From: Clostridium sporogenes
Lineage (GTDB): Bacteria; Bacillota; Clostridia; Clostridiales; Clostridiaceae
DNA: 64,000 bases
Assembly: GCF_001020205.1 (NCBI RefSeq)
Contig: NZ_CP011663.1
Span: 4,030,001-4,094,000 of the forward strand
Direction: 5' to 3'
Position numbers and translations under genes: made by a program. Below, in pieces: positions 28,424-37,988 of the stretch. Each line of letters opens with the position of its first letter. Position 1 is the first letter of the stretch. A model generated the notes under the pieces. It worked only from the letters and a program-made list of their open reading frames with translations, was not told the DNA's origin and made no database searches.

Positions 28424-29086
28424 TTAAAGAGTTACTTCTACTTTTAATAATTTAGCTATAATTTTTATATCTTTTAGTCTGACAGCTTCAGTTCTTAAAG
28501 ATATTCCATTATTTATTAATAATATTTTATCTCCATCTAGTCTTTTCAATTGTCTTACAGATCTTTTATTATTGTGTTCTATAAGAAATATACAATTGTT
28601 CTCCATTTCATGATGGATATATCCAAAGGCTATGTCTCCTTTATTTATTCTAAAACCAGACATATCTTCTTCTTCTATTTTTAAAAACAAAACTTTATCT
28701 TGGTGTATACCCTGAACTTTATTACCTATAATAGGTAATTGTTTATTATCAATAATCCTGTCTAAGCTATAATTATAAACTGGAACATCTTTTATTATAG
28801 AACTAAAAGCATTATCCCATACATCCTTTATTTTATTATCTTTATTTATAGAAATTTCTCTTTTAGGCTCTGAAGACACTTCTTCTTCAAAAGAAATTCC
28901 TATATCATTTATACCTTTTCCTAATACTTTTGATATTCTATTCATTAGACTTTCATTTATTATTTTTCTTCCTGATTCTACTTCATTTATAAAATTCTCC
29001 GCTACGCCTAATTTCTTAGCCAATTGTTTCTGTGTTAATCCTTTTTTTATCCTAGCTTCTTTTATTTTATCAGATACTCTACTCAC
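28424..29086 (-). CDS. XRE-family regulator with S24/LexA-like C-terminal domain
   Basis: 220 residues. An N-terminal helix-turn-helix (residues 5-60, KKGLTQKQLAKKLGVAENFI) is joined to a C-terminal domain like the LexA/S24 fold (FLKIEEEDMSGFRINKGDIA, then RQLKRLDGDKILLINN). Whether it keeps the self-cleavage dyad is unclear: serine and lysine candidates exist but not in a clear SxM...K arrangement, so it may be a non-cleaving relative. It follows the DUF3783-like gene closely, so the two are likely one operon. Confidence 0.85.
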   Translation of the reverse strand: MSRVSDKIKEARIKKGLTQKQLAKKLGVAENFINEVESGRKIINESLMNRISKVLGKGINDIGISFEEEVSSEPKREISINKDNKIKDVWDNAFSSIIKDVPVYNYSLDRIIDNKQLPIIGNKVQGIHQDKVLFLKIEEEDMSGFRINKGDIAFGYIHHEMENNCIFLIEHNNKRSVRQLKRLDGDKILLINNGISLRTEAVRLKDIKIIAKLLKVEVTL

Positions 29087-29099
29087 TTTTCATCACCTT

Positions 29100-29474
29100 T
29101 TACCTATTTTGTTTTCTATACCATTCTCTTTCTTCCATTAAATGATCTACCAAATATTTAAATTCCCAGTCTATGGAAGTTTCTGTTACTACTGCCATTA
29201 TAGGAACTGGTTTTAAAATTTCTTTTATTTTTTTTACGCCTAGCTCTAATTCATTATCAGAAAAATTATTGAATATAACTACTTTTTCTTCTGGCATATC
29301 TACATCTTCTACTTCTAAGTTCATACCCTTTATTATGTCTCTTAGTTTCATTTTACACATACTTTTGTTTATAATTTTATAATTAGGTAAATTATTATTA
29401 GCGCAAATATCTTTTAACAAGTTTAACTCTTCTTCTTTTAATCCATAGACAAGCATCAACTTATTATTAATCAA
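29100..29474 (-). CDS. DUF3783-like conserved protein
   Basis: 124 residues, no signal or membrane segment. The middle part (EKVVIFNNFSDNELELGVKK, then PIMAVVTETSIDWEF) and the C-terminal HLMEEREWYRK resemble the clostridial DUF3783 family, which has no assigned function. Between a cyclophilin gene and an XRE regulator gene, 13 bases from the latter. SD AAAGGGGGGCGAC before the start region. Confidence 0.75.
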   Translation of the reverse strand: MINNKLMLVYGLKEEELNLLKDICANNNLPNYKIINKSMCKMKLRDIIKGMNLEVEDVDMPEEKVVIFNNFSDNELELGVKKIKEILKPVPIMAVVTETSIDWEFKYLVDHLMEEREWYRKQNR

Positions 29475-29492
29475 AATAAGTCGCCCCCCTTT

Positions 29493-30011
29493 TTAACTTA
29501 AAGTTTCTGGTTCATCAAATTTTTCTCCAAAAGTATCTACTGTTACAATTTTCATAACTTGATCTTCAAGAGGTTTATCTTTAAAATCTCTATCTACACT
29601 TACTATTTCTTTCGCAACATCTAGTCCTTCTATAACTTTTCCAAAGGCTGCATATTGGTTATCTAAATGTGGTGCATCATCTACCATTATAAAGAATTGA
29701 CTTCCTGCAGAATTTGGTTGCATTGTTCTCGCCATTGATATAACACCTTCTGTATGTTTTAGTTCATTGTTAAATCCATTAGATTTAAATTCACCTTTTA
29801 TTGAATATCCTGGGCCTCCCATTCCGTTTCCGTTAGGACAACCTCCCTGAATCATAAATCCTGGAATTACTCTATGAAAGATGATTCCATTATAAAAACC
29901 TTTATTTACTAATGATATAAAATTGTTAACTGTATTAGGTGCTATTTCTGGATATAATTCTATTTTCATTTCTTTTCCATTACTCATTTTTATAGATACT
30001 ATAGGATTCAT
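29493..30011 (-). CDS. cyclophilin-type peptidylprolyl isomerase
   Basis: 172 residues from ATG at 30011 with SD GAGGGGAAATAGAA; a TTG six codons upstream lies in that SD. Conserved cyclophilin sequence: FHRVIPGFMIQGGCPNG with the catalytic Arg/Phe, SMARTMQPNSAGSQFFIM, and AAFGKVIEGLDV. Cytoplasmic, no signal peptide. It catalyses proline cis-trans isomerisation during folding. Confidence 0.94.
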   Translation of the reverse strand: MNPIVSIKMSNGKEMKIELYPEIAPNTVNNFISLVNKGFYNGIIFHRVIPGFMIQGGCPNGNGMGGPGYSIKGEFKSNGFNNELKHTEGVISMARTMQPNSAGSQFFIMVDDAPHLDNQYAAFGKVIEGLDVAKEIVSVDRDFKDKPLEDQVMKIVTVDTFGEKFDEPETLS

Positions 30012-30157
30012 TTCTATTTCCCCTCTCAAAACAATAATTTTGTTCCATATATTTCATATTAGCATAAATTATATCATATTTTAATATCTTTATTATACTC
30101 TGTTTTTTATGTATACTAAAAATTATAATTATGAAAATAAACTTATTCTTAAATATT

Positions 30158-30931
30158 TTATTTCATATTAAAAAGTTTATAGCTTAGATCTATTATATCC
30201 TTATCCTCTCTTGAATTAAATATAGTAACTTTTCCCACTCTATTTTCTTCTCTTAGCATATTACTATTTTTTAATTGTCTTTTTAATTCTCTAGATGTAC
30301 CAAAACTACCATCTATTATACAAGCTTTATTATGGGTAACCTCTTTTAAAGTCTCTTCTACAAAAGGATAGTGAGTGCATCCTAGAACAATAGATGATAT
30401 TTTTTCATTGTCATATTTTGAAAATTTATCCTTCAAATAATTATAAATTACATCTCCAGAAACTATTCCCTGTTCTATTAGTTCTGGTAGCCCAGGACAA
30501 GGCAAAGGTTCTATATCCTCTGTTTCTTTATACAAATCCATTAAATTAGCAAATTTCTTTTCAGCTAAGGTCATAGGCGTTGCCATTATTATTATCTTTC
30601 CACCTTTCTTTAATTCCACTGCAGGTTTTAAAGCAGGTTCAATGCCTATAATAGGTATATCATAAGTTTCCCTTAAGTCATTTATAGTTACGCTAGTAGC
30701 TGTATTACAGGCCACTACTAAAGCTTTTATTCCCTTATTCATCAAAAAGTCTGTTGCATTAAAAGTTAACGCTTTAACTTCTTCTACTTTTTTAGTTCCA
30801 TAGGGTGCATTTTTTGAATCTCCATAATACAAAAAATCCTCCTTTGGTAATAACTTAAATGCTTCTTTTAACACACTTATTCCGCCTACTCCAGAATCAA
30901 AAAAACCTATAGGCTTATCATTTATACTCAA
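30158..30931 (-). CDS. murI: glutamate racemase
   Basis: Makes D-glutamate for peptidoglycan. 257 residues from a TTG start preceded by GAGGTGATAAAA. Motifs PIGFFDSGVGGISVL, first catalytic cysteine in LVVACNTATS, and second in VLGCTHYPF. Full length. An in-frame GTG three codons upstream lies inside the SD and is less likely. Confidence 0.96.
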   Translation of the reverse strand: MSINDKPIGFFDSGVGGISVLKEAFKLLPKEDFLYYGDSKNAPYGTKKVEEVKALTFNATDFLMNKGIKALVVACNTATSVTINDLRETYDIPIIGIEPALKPAVELKKGGKIIIMATPMTLAEKKFANLMDLYKETEDIEPLPCPGLPELIEQGIVSGDVIYNYLKDKFSKYDNEKISSIVLGCTHYPFVEETLKEVTHNKACIIDGSFGTSRELKRQLKNSNMLREENRVGKVTIFNSREDKDIIDLSYKLFNMK

Positions 30932-31021
30932 TTTTATCACCTCATCATATAAATATCATTTCTCACTCTATAATATATTATCAATAATATATATTATATA
31001 AATGTATGAATAAAATTTCTA

Positions 31022-31048
31022 TTGACATATAAAAATATTAATTATAAT
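31022..31048 (+). promoter_or_regulatory. possible sigma-A promoter of glutamine synthetase gene
   Basis: TTGACA (31022-31027) and TATAAT (31043-31048), both perfect hexamers, but only 15 bases apart instead of 17, so strength is doubtful. About 80 bases before ATG. Confidence 0.45.
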
Positions 31049-31125
31049 ATATTGCATATATTATATACAATTAAAATTATATAATGTTAAATTCATTGTA
31101 TTTAAAAATTTGGGGGAGGTAAATT

Positions 31126-33024
31126 ATGTTAGATGATTTAGTATATGTTATTCCTAAAGAAATGCATTCCGAAGAGCAACTTAAAGAATTTTTAGTTTCC
31201 CATCCTGAAATAAAATTTGTGTCTTTAGTTTGTATTGATTTGGCCGGTAATGATACTGACGAAAAAATTCCTATAAAATTGTTTTTAGAGGACATGAATA
31301 AATTTATAAAAGGCTGTGTTCAAACAGACGGATCTTCCGTTGTCCTTCCAGGTATTGCAACTCTTAATAATGCCAAAGTTGATATGATTGTTGATATGGA
31401 TGTTAACTGGTTTGTAGATTATAACTATGAACTTATAGACTCTAAAACCGAAAAACCAATCGGTACTCTTAGAATCCCTTGTTTTCTTTATCATGAAAAT
31501 AAACCTGTCGATTCCAGATATATATTAAAAAAATCAATAGAACATTTTAAAACAACTTTATTAAACCTAATAAAGACTCATCCTGAATCTATATCTTCCT
31601 TTAACATAAAATATGAAGATATAGAAAAAGTAGATGTAACTTGTGCTACAGAACTAGAATTTTGGGTAAAAACCCCAAATGACGATGCAGAAGTAGATGA
31701 ATTATCTACCTCTCAAGTTCTTCATGAGCAGTATTGGAATAGAACTAAAGGAAGTGTTAGAACTGCTTTAGAAGAGTCTTTACTACTTATGGAATATCAC
31801 GGATTAGAACCTGAAATGGGTCATAAAGAAGTTGGAGGAGTAAAAGCTAAATTAACTAGTTCCGGTGGATTTACTCACATAATGGAACAGTTAGAAGTTG
31901 ATTGGAAATATTCAACTGGGCTCCAAGCAGCAGATAATGAATTATTAGTAAAAAGTATAATAAAAGAAACCTTTAGAAATAATAAATTAGATGTTACATT
32001 TTTTGCAAAACCTATAGATGAAGTTGCAGGTAGCGGAAAACATGTTCATTTAGGGGTTGCGCTTAAATTAAAAAATGGGAAAAGAATAAATCTTTTCTCT
32101 ACAGATGAGAATCACTATTTAAGCTCTTTTGGTTATGCATCTATAATGGGTATACTAAAAAATTATGAAGTTATAAATCCTTTTGTTTCATCAACTAATG
32201 ATTCTTTAAGAAGACTAAAACCTGGCTTTGAAGCACCTGTATGTATAGTAACCTCTTTAGGTCATACTGTACAATTACCATCAAGAAATAGAACAATTCT
32301 AGTTGGAGTTATAAGAGACTTAAACAATCCTTTAGCTACAAGATTTGAGTTAAGATCACCAAACCCTCGTAGTAATACTTATTTAACAGTAGCCTCTTTA
32401 TGTATGTCAATGATTGATGGAATAAAATATGCTGTAACAAATAATAAAGGTGAAGATGCTCTTTTAAAAGAACTTTCAAAAACTGCTGAAGAAGATACTA
32501 GCTATCTTGAAAAAGGAAGACAATATAGAAGTGAAGAAGATGTATTTGAATACTATACTGAAGAGGAAAGAAGTAAAATCTTTGGTACAGCCCCTTCTAC
32601 TGTATATGAAAATATATGTTCCTTAGATAAATATAGGAACAAAATAGAAGTATTAAAATCTGGTGATGTATTTACATCTAAAATTGTTAATAGCTACAAA
32701 CTAGCTGTTCTTGAAAGATGGTTAGTTGAAATAACAAATAGAATAATTCCAAATTATGTAGAAGAAATCAGAAGCTTTTCTCAATTACACGAAGTAAACA
32801 AATCCTCTGATTTAGATATCCATAACTGGTCCAAAATCAATGAGCTTAGACAATATTTAATGAAAGATACTTACTCTGATAAATCTTTATTTGGACAAAT
32901 AAGAGAAGCTAAAGAAAATAATGACTATAAAACCATTTCTAATTTACAATTAGAAATAGATAAAAAAATGAAATTACTTAGAAAACTTTATTCTGATTAC
33001 AAAAAAAATCTTTTAGATATATAA
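31126..33024 (+). CDS. large glutamine synthetase family protein
   Basis: 632 residues, longer than the 440-residue GSI of Bacillus and without the GSIII-specific layout that I would expect at about 700. The catalytic core is recognisable: ATELEFWV (metal-binding glutamate), GSGKHVHLGV (ammonium/ATP site), LPSRNRTILVGV and RFELRSPNP (substrate arginine region). The 200 C-terminal residues are helical and charged. SD GGGGGAGG precedes ATG. Likely ligates ammonia to glutamate; a role on a related substrate cannot be excluded. Confidence 0.85.
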   Translation: MLDDLVYVIPKEMHSEEQLKEFLVSHPEIKFVSLVCIDLAGNDTDEKIPIKLFLEDMNKFIKGCVQTDGSSVVLPGIATLNNAKVDMIVDMDVNWFVDYNYELIDSKTEKPIGTLRIPCFLYHENKPVDSRYILKKSIEHFKTTLLNLIKTHPESISSFNIKYEDIEKVDVTCATELEFWVKTPNDDAEVDELSTSQVLHEQYWNRTKGSVRTALEESLLLMEYHGLEPEMGHKEVGGVKAKLTSSGGFTHIMEQLEVDWKYSTGLQAADNELLVKSIIKETFRNNKLDVTFFAKPIDEVAGSGKHVHLGVALKLKNGKRINLFSTDENHYLSSFGYASIMGILKNYEVINPFVSSTNDSLRRLKPGFEAPVCIVTSLGHTVQLPSRNRTILVGVIRDLNNPLATRFELRSPNPRSNTYLTVASLCMSMIDGIKYAVTNNKGEDALLKELSKTAEEDTSYLEKGRQYRSEEDVFEYYTEEERSKIFGTAPSTVYENICSLDKYRNKIEVLKSGDVFTSKIVNSYKLAVLERWLVEITNRIIPNYVEEIRSFSQLHEVNKSSDLDIHNWSKINELRQYLMKDTYSDKSLFGQIREAKENNDYKTISNLQLEIDKKMKLLRKLYSDYKKNLLDI

Positions 33025-33031
33025 TAAATTA

Positions 33032-33059
33032 AAAGCACACCCAGTATAAGGTGTGCTTT
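33032..33059. terminator. bidirectional terminator
   Basis: AAAGCACACC pairs with GGTGTGCTTT (10 bp, 8-base loop) between the glutamine synthetase gene (+) and the 2'-5' RNA ligase-like gene (-). Confidence 0.85.
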
Positions 33060-33072
33060 CATTATTATAATA

Positions 33073-33621
33073 TTAAAATTCTCTTAATGGGAAAGATTTT
33101 ATTACCATTTCCTTCTTGTTATTTATAGGCTTCCAAATTTCTATCCTATCAATTTTAGCCATTTCATGCATACCTACTCCCTTTAAATTGCTACAAGCAG
33201 ATATATACTCTTTAGCCGACCATTCTCTAGATGCAAAATTAGTATTTGCTAAAGACACATGTAAATCCCAATTTTCTATATTTTCTCTCACTTTAAAACC
33301 GTGTAATTTTAAAGTATCATTCATTATCCTCGCTAGCCTCATTATATAACCTTTATTTTCTATTTTTAAATTAACTGATTTATATGGTGGATCAAAACAG
33401 ATAGCTCCATTTATTTCTACCTTAAATTTTTTATATGGTTTTATTATCTTTTCTATTACTTCCTCTAATTTATTAATATTAGGGTCCTCTATTACCTCAA
33501 GAGTTATATGTAACATAGGTAAATTTCTATATATTTTATACTTTTTAGATATATCTCTTTGTATCTTTTCTATTTTATAGTAATCTTCTTTATCAAATAA
33601 CGCTACTAAATAATACTTCAT
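33073..33621 (-). CDS. 2'-5' RNA ligase / 2H phosphoesterase family protein
   Basis: 182 residues with two HxT/S motifs typical of 2H phosphoesterases: LHITLEV near residue 39 and WDLHVSLAN near residue 124. The family includes ThpR-type ligases and cyclic phosphodiesterases acting on RNA 2',3' ends; the specific substrate is unknown. Single-gene unit. Confidence 0.82.
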   Translation of the reverse strand: MKYYLVALFDKEDYYKIEKIQRDISKKYKIYRNLPMLHITLEVIEDPNINKLEEVIEKIIKPYKKFKVEINGAICFDPPYKSVNLKIENKGYIMRLARIMNDTLKLHGFKVRENIENWDLHVSLANTNFASREWSAKEYISACSNLKGVGMHEMAKIDRIEIWKPINNKKEMVIKSFPLREF

Positions 33622-34004
33622 GATTAATTTTAATCCCCCGTATATCTATTTTATAGTATTATACCATAATATATTATGTTTTAAAATGTCAATAAATTAT
33701 ACTAATTTAATAAAAATCATACAATTATCATGTATAATTAAGAAAAGTAATAATAATTATTTCATCTATGGAATATATTTAAAATTTAAGGTTATAATTT
33801 AATAAAAATTGTATTATTCTATAGATATTATTAAAATTTAGGGTGTATTGAATTTATTTCCATTTTTTTAAGATATTTTTCTTAAAATAACCCTTAACAT
33901 TTTAAAATTTGGTGTTAAAATAATAAATAGTTATGATATAATATATTTTGTTACATAGGTTTGAAATTAACGATTAGTTTAAATATATAAATTCTAAAGT
34001 AAGG
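33622..34004. other. AT-rich intergenic region before murA
   Basis: 383 bases without a gene. A possible promoter lies at 33915-33942: TTAAAA, 16 bases, then TGATATAAT (extended -10). An imperfect inverted pair AGGGT / ACCCT with inner TTAAGATAT-type symmetry lies at about 33840-33895. Nothing else recognised. Confidence 0.5.
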
Positions 34005-34016
34005 ATGGATGCGGGG

Positions 34017-35270
34017 ATGAGTAAATTAAAAATAACAGGAGGTAACCCCCTCTTTGGAAAAGTTGAAATTAGTGGAGCAAAAAATGCAGCAGTAGCTATA
34101 TTACCAGCTACTATTATGGCTAGCAAAGGAGTTTGTACTATAGAAAACACTCCAAATATTGAAGACGTACATTGTATTGAAAGAATTTTAAATGGATTAG
34201 GTTGTGAAATTAAAAGGCAAAGCAATTCTATTTTGGAAATAGATAGTACTAATATAACAAAAACAAATGCTAATACTGAAGATGTAAGAAAAATGAGAGC
34301 TTCTTATTATCTTATCGGAGCTTTATTAGGAAGGTTTAAAAAAGCTAGAGTAGAATTACCTGGTGGATGTCCTATAGGTGTTAGACCTATAGACCAACAC
34401 ATTAAAGGTTTTGAAGCTTTAGGCGCTCATGTTGAAATAGAACATGGTGCTGTAATTGTTGAAGCAGAAAAATTAATAGGAACCAATATATTTTTTGACG
34501 TTGTAAGTGTAGGTGCTACTATAAATGTAATGTTAGCTGCCACACTTGCAGAAGGCAATACTGTGCTAGAAAATGTAGCAAAAGAACCTCACGTAGTAGA
34601 TGTAGCTAATTTTTTAAATAGTATGGGAGCTAATATAAAAGGTGCTGGGACAGATGTTATAAGAGTTACTGGTGTTAAAGAATTAAAGGGCTGTACCTAT
34701 AGTGTGATACCTGATCAAATTGAAGCTGGTACATATATGATAGCAACAGCTGCCTGCGGTGGAGAAGTTACAATAAATAACGTAATACCTAAACACTTAG
34801 AGTCTATAACAGCGAAACTTATAGAAATGGGAGTAGATGTTATAGAAAATGGAGATTCTGTTACAGTAAAATCTAAAGGTAATTTTAAAGGTGCTAATAT
34901 AAAGACTCAACCTTACCCAGGGTTTCCAACAGATGTACAACAACCAATGAGCACACTTCTAACTATTGCAAAAGGAAGAAGTATTGTAAATGAAAGCATC
35001 TGGGAAAGTAGATTTAAACATGTAGACGAATTAAAGAAAATGGGAGCAAATATTAAAGTAGAAGGTAGAACAGCCATTATAGATGGTGTACCTAAACTTA
35101 CAGGTGCTATAGTAAAAGCTACAGACTTGAGAGCTGGAGCTGCTATGGTAATCGCTGGATTATTAGCTGAAGGTGATACGGAAATCCTTGGTGTAGAACA
35201 TATAGATAGAGGATACCCAAATATTGAAAATAAATTTAAATCTTTAGGCGCTACTATAGTTAGACTATAG
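34017..35270 (+). CDS. murA: UDP-N-acetylglucosamine 1-carboxyvinyltransferase
   Basis: Transfers enolpyruvate to UDP-GlcNAc, the first committed peptidoglycan step. 417 residues from ATG at 34017 (an in-frame ATG at 34005 adds four residues). The PEP-binding/fosfomycin-target cysteine is present at residue 118 in PGGCPIGVRPIDQHI. Typical EPSP-synthase fold repeats and the N-terminal SGAKNAAVAILP follow the family. Firmicutes often have two murA genes; this one starts a plus-strand run with a YycJ-like gene 25 bases on. Confidence 0.96.
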   Translation: MSKLKITGGNPLFGKVEISGAKNAAVAILPATIMASKGVCTIENTPNIEDVHCIERILNGLGCEIKRQSNSILEIDSTNITKTNANTEDVRKMRASYYLIGALLGRFKKARVELPGGCPIGVRPIDQHIKGFEALGAHVEIEHGAVIVEAEKLIGTNIFFDVVSVGATINVMLAATLAEGNTVLENVAKEPHVVDVANFLNSMGANIKGAGTDVIRVTGVKELKGCTYSVIPDQIEAGTYMIATAACGGEVTINNVIPKHLESITAKLIEMGVDVIENGDSVTVKSKGNFKGANIKTQPYPGFPTDVQQPMSTLLTIAKGRSIVNESIWESRFKHVDELKKMGANIKVEGRTAIIDGVPKLTGAIVKATDLRAGAAMVIAGLLAEGDTEILGVEHIDRGYPNIENKFKSLGATIVRL

Positions 35271-35295
35271 TTAAGTTACGGTTTAAAATTTTATT

Positions 35296-36081
35296 ATGAT
35301 TTTTTGTTCTCTTTATAGTGGTAGTAGCGGCAATTCCATATTTATATCCTCTGAAAAATCAAAAATACTGGTAGATGCTGGACTTTCTGGTAAAAGCATA
35401 GAATTAGCTTTAAGCCGCATAAAAGAACCTCCTTCATCTATAGATGGAATATTTGTTACCCATGAGCATATAGACCATATAAAAGGCGTAGGTGTTCTAT
35501 CTCGAAAATATGATATACCTATATACGCTAATGCTAAAACTTGGCATGCTATGAAAAAAAATGTTGGTAAAATAAAAGAACATAATATAGAAATTTTAGA
35601 TGGGAAATCTGTAGTTTTAAATGATATGGAAATAAACCCTTTTCCCATATCTCATGATGCCGCCTCTCCCTTTGGATATACTATATGTTCTAAAAATAAA
35701 AAGGCAAGTATTGCTACAGATTTAGGTATCTTTTCAAAAGATATACAAAACATTTTAGAAGATTGTGATGTAGTATTGCTTGAAAGTAATCACGATACAG
35801 AAATGCTGAAATTTGGTCCATACCCTTATACTTTAAAAAGAAGAATTTTAAGCAATATAGGCCATTTATCTAATGAAGATTGTGGTAAAGCTATAATAAA
35901 CATTACTAACAATAAGTATAAAAATATAATATTAGGGCATCTTAGTAAAACTAATAATTTTCCTGAGCTTGCTTATCAAACTGTTTTAAATGCATTAAAC
36001 TCTTCTGATATTAGAGTAGGTAAAGAACTTTCTTTATCCGTTGCTAAAAGAGATACTCCAAGTAACTATATAGAATTTTAG
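35296..36081 (+). CDS. YycJ/WalJ-type metallo-beta-lactamase fold hydrolase
   Basis: 261 residues. Metal-binding motif THEHIDHIKG near residue 58, later ligands H in FPISHDA and D in IATDLGIF, and LLESNHD. The start sequence CSLYSGSSGNSIFI is typical of YycJ. In Bacillus this family is linked to cell-wall/DNA replication coordination and has 5'-exonuclease activity in vitro. Here it lies between murA and a GerMN lipoprotein gene, not by walRK. Confidence 0.9.
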   Translation: MIFCSLYSGSSGNSIFISSEKSKILVDAGLSGKSIELALSRIKEPPSSIDGIFVTHEHIDHIKGVGVLSRKYDIPIYANAKTWHAMKKNVGKIKEHNIEILDGKSVVLNDMEINPFPISHDAASPFGYTICSKNKKASIATDLGIFSKDIQNILEDCDVVLLESNHDTEMLKFGPYPYTLKRRILSNIGHLSNEDCGKAIINITNNKYKNIILGHLSKTNNFPELAYQTVLNALNSSDIRVGKELSLSVAKRDTPSNYIEF

Positions 36082-36097
36082 GGTAAGGTGATTAAAT

Positions 36098-36679
36098 TTG
36101 AAAAAATCTATTAAATTAGCTTTTTGCTCATCTTTAATAATTTCTTCGGTATTTTTTATATCCTGTGAAAAAAAAGATAGCATAAGTATAAATAATAAAG
36201 ATAAAATAAAAAATATAACACTTCATAATGAAAAAAATAATTTAGTAGATTTAAACTTATATTTTGATTCTACTAATAGCTCAAATAATGCTGAAATAAC
36301 TAAAGAAGAAAGAATTATTAAAAAGGATGAACTTCTTGGTCAATTTATAATTGGAGAATTAATAAAAGGTCCTTCTGTAAATAATTCATTAAAGCCAATC
36401 TTCCCAAAAGAAACAAGACTATTAAGTTTTTCTATAAAAAACAATATAGCTTATGTTAATTTAAGCAGTGAAGCTTATTACTCTATGACTGCAGATAAGG
36501 AAGAGGCTTATCTAAAAAGTATCATTTGGTCTTTAACAGAACTTCCTTCAATAAAAAAGGTTAAGTTATTTATTGAAAATAAGGATATATCTTCTCTTAG
36601 CAAAAATTTTAAATTTGATGAGCCTATAGGAAGAGATGATATATCAAAGATGAATAAAAAAAATAATAAAAATAAATAA
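36098..36679 (+). CDS. GerMN-domain lipoprotein
   Basis: 193 residues from TTG with SD AAGGTGA. Signal peptide with lipobox ending FFISC (Cys23). The GerMN domain covers about residues 45-170 (LGQFIIGELIKGPSVNN, then TRLLSFSIKNNIAYVNLSSEAY). GerM-like proteins take part in spore cortex formation and germination in Bacillus. Immediately follows the YycJ-like gene, probably co-transcribed. Confidence 0.85.
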   Translation: MKKSIKLAFCSSLIISSVFFISCEKKDSISINNKDKIKNITLHNEKNNLVDLNLYFDSTNSSNNAEITKEERIIKKDELLGQFIIGELIKGPSVNNSLKPIFPKETRLLSFSIKNNIAYVNLSSEAYYSMTADKEEAYLKSIIWSLTELPSIKKVKLFIENKDISSLSKNFKFDEPIGRDDISKMNKKNNKNK

Positions 36680-36693
36680 AAGGAGAATGTATC

Positions 36694-37197
36694 ATGAGTT
36701 TGTATAAACAATGGACAGACATGGTTATCGATTATGTAAAAACTAAAGGAGAAGCTGCATTTTGGAAAGAATACGGTTCAATCGAGGAAAATGTTTATAC
36801 CCAAATATTAGGTGAACATAGCAGAGTTATAGAGGGTACTGTAAAAGATTTAGCAGAAAAATTTAATACACCTGTAGTGTTCTTCATGGGATTCTTAGAT
36901 GGAATAAATGACAGTTTAACTAATACTTTAGATTTGGACAAGATAGAAGAAAGCTCTAACATTTCTCTTAAAATAGATTTTGAAAAATTATACTTCAATA
37001 TGTTAGAAGCTAAAGCAGATTATTTATATAATCTGCCTCAATGGGAAGCTATACTTTCAAAAGAGAAAAGAAAAGAAATACATAAGGAATGGGTTTCTTC
37101 AAAAACTATAGTTAAAACTAATAAAATTGGTAGAAATGAACCTTGTCCTTGTGGAAGCGGTAAAAAATATAAAAATTGTTGCGCAAAAAAGGCTTAA
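36694..37197 (+). CDS. SEC-C motif protein
   Basis: 167 residues. Residues 1-140 are an acidic helical region of unknown function; the C-terminus is a SEC-C zinc-binding motif (NEPCPCGSGKKYKNCC) as at the SecA tail. SD AAAGGAG lies 8 bases before ATG. Only 14 bases from the GerMN gene. A second SEC-C protein (the methionine aminopeptidase) is encoded 1.2 kb downstream. Confidence 0.85.
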   Translation: MSLYKQWTDMVIDYVKTKGEAAFWKEYGSIEENVYTQILGEHSRVIEGTVKDLAEKFNTPVVFFMGFLDGINDSLTNTLDLDKIEESSNISLKIDFEKLYFNMLEAKADYLYNLPQWEAILSKEKRKEIHKEWVSSKTIVKTNKIGRNEPCPCGSGKKYKNCCAKKA

Positions 37198-37268
37198 AAT
37201 AAAAAACTTTTAATAAAATTATCTAGATAATTTATAAATACTTATGTTTAATAAATATAAAATTAAGA

Positions 37269-37305
37269 GGTTTATCATTAAATAAAATTGATTTAGTGAT
37301 AGGCC
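37269..37305 (+). terminator. possible terminator
   Basis: GGTTTATCATTAAA pairs with TTTAGTGATAGGCC using several G-T pairs, then TTTT. Downstream of the SEC-C gene. Confidence 0.45.
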
Positions 37306-37377
37306 TTTTAGAGCTTTTCTAAAAACTTAAAATTATTAATAAAAGTATCTTAAATTACTTTAAACTAGGAGGATAAA

Positions 37378-37857
37378 ATGAATATATCTATAATTTCAGT
37401 AGGAAAAATAAAAGAAAAATTTTTAAAAGCCGCAATAGATGAGTACTCTAAAAGATTAAGCAAATACTGTAAGCTAAATATAATAGAAGTGACCGATGAA
37501 AAAACTCCAGATAATGCCTCTCTTAAAGAAGAATATATAATAAAAGAAAAAGAAGGTAATTTAATATTAAAACATATAAAAGATAATAGTTTTGTTATAG
37601 CTTTAGATTTAAAAGGTAAATCTATAACCTCAGAAGAATTTTCAAATCTTATAGAAAATTGCAGATTAACAGGTAGTAGCACTATTACCTTTGTTATTGG
37701 TGGATCTCTTGGACTATCTGAACAAGTTTTATCAAGAGCTAATTATAAGCTATCTTTTTCAAAGATGACATTTCCCCATCAGCTCTTTAGGGTAATGCTT
37801 TTAGAACAAATTTATAGAGCCTTTAGAATATTAGCAGGAGAACCTTATCATAAATAA
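37378..37857 (+). CDS. rlmH: 23S rRNA (pseudouridine-1915 N3) methyltransferase RlmH
   Basis: 159 residues, family length. SPOUT-fold methyltransferase with knot sequences FVIALDLKGK, FVIGGSLGLSEQV and the C-terminal MTFPHQLFRVMLLEQIYRA. It modifies helix 69 of 23S rRNA. SD AGGAGG precedes ATG. Gene known as orfX in staphylococci. Confidence 0.97.
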   Translation: MNISIISVGKIKEKFLKAAIDEYSKRLSKYCKLNIIEVTDEKTPDNASLKEEYIIKEKEGNLILKHIKDNSFVIALDLKGKSITSEEFSNLIENCRLTGSSTITFVIGGSLGLSEQVLSRANYKLSFSKMTFPHQLFRVMLLEQIYRAFRILAGEPYHK

Positions 37858-37988
37858 TATTTTGTATGCATAATATTTCTTTCATTTCTATTTAAATAAA
37901 CAAGCAATAATATAATATTATTATAATCACAAGTCACATCAAGTTTTTATTCTTTAAAACTGATATAATATTTATAGGGGTGATTTAA

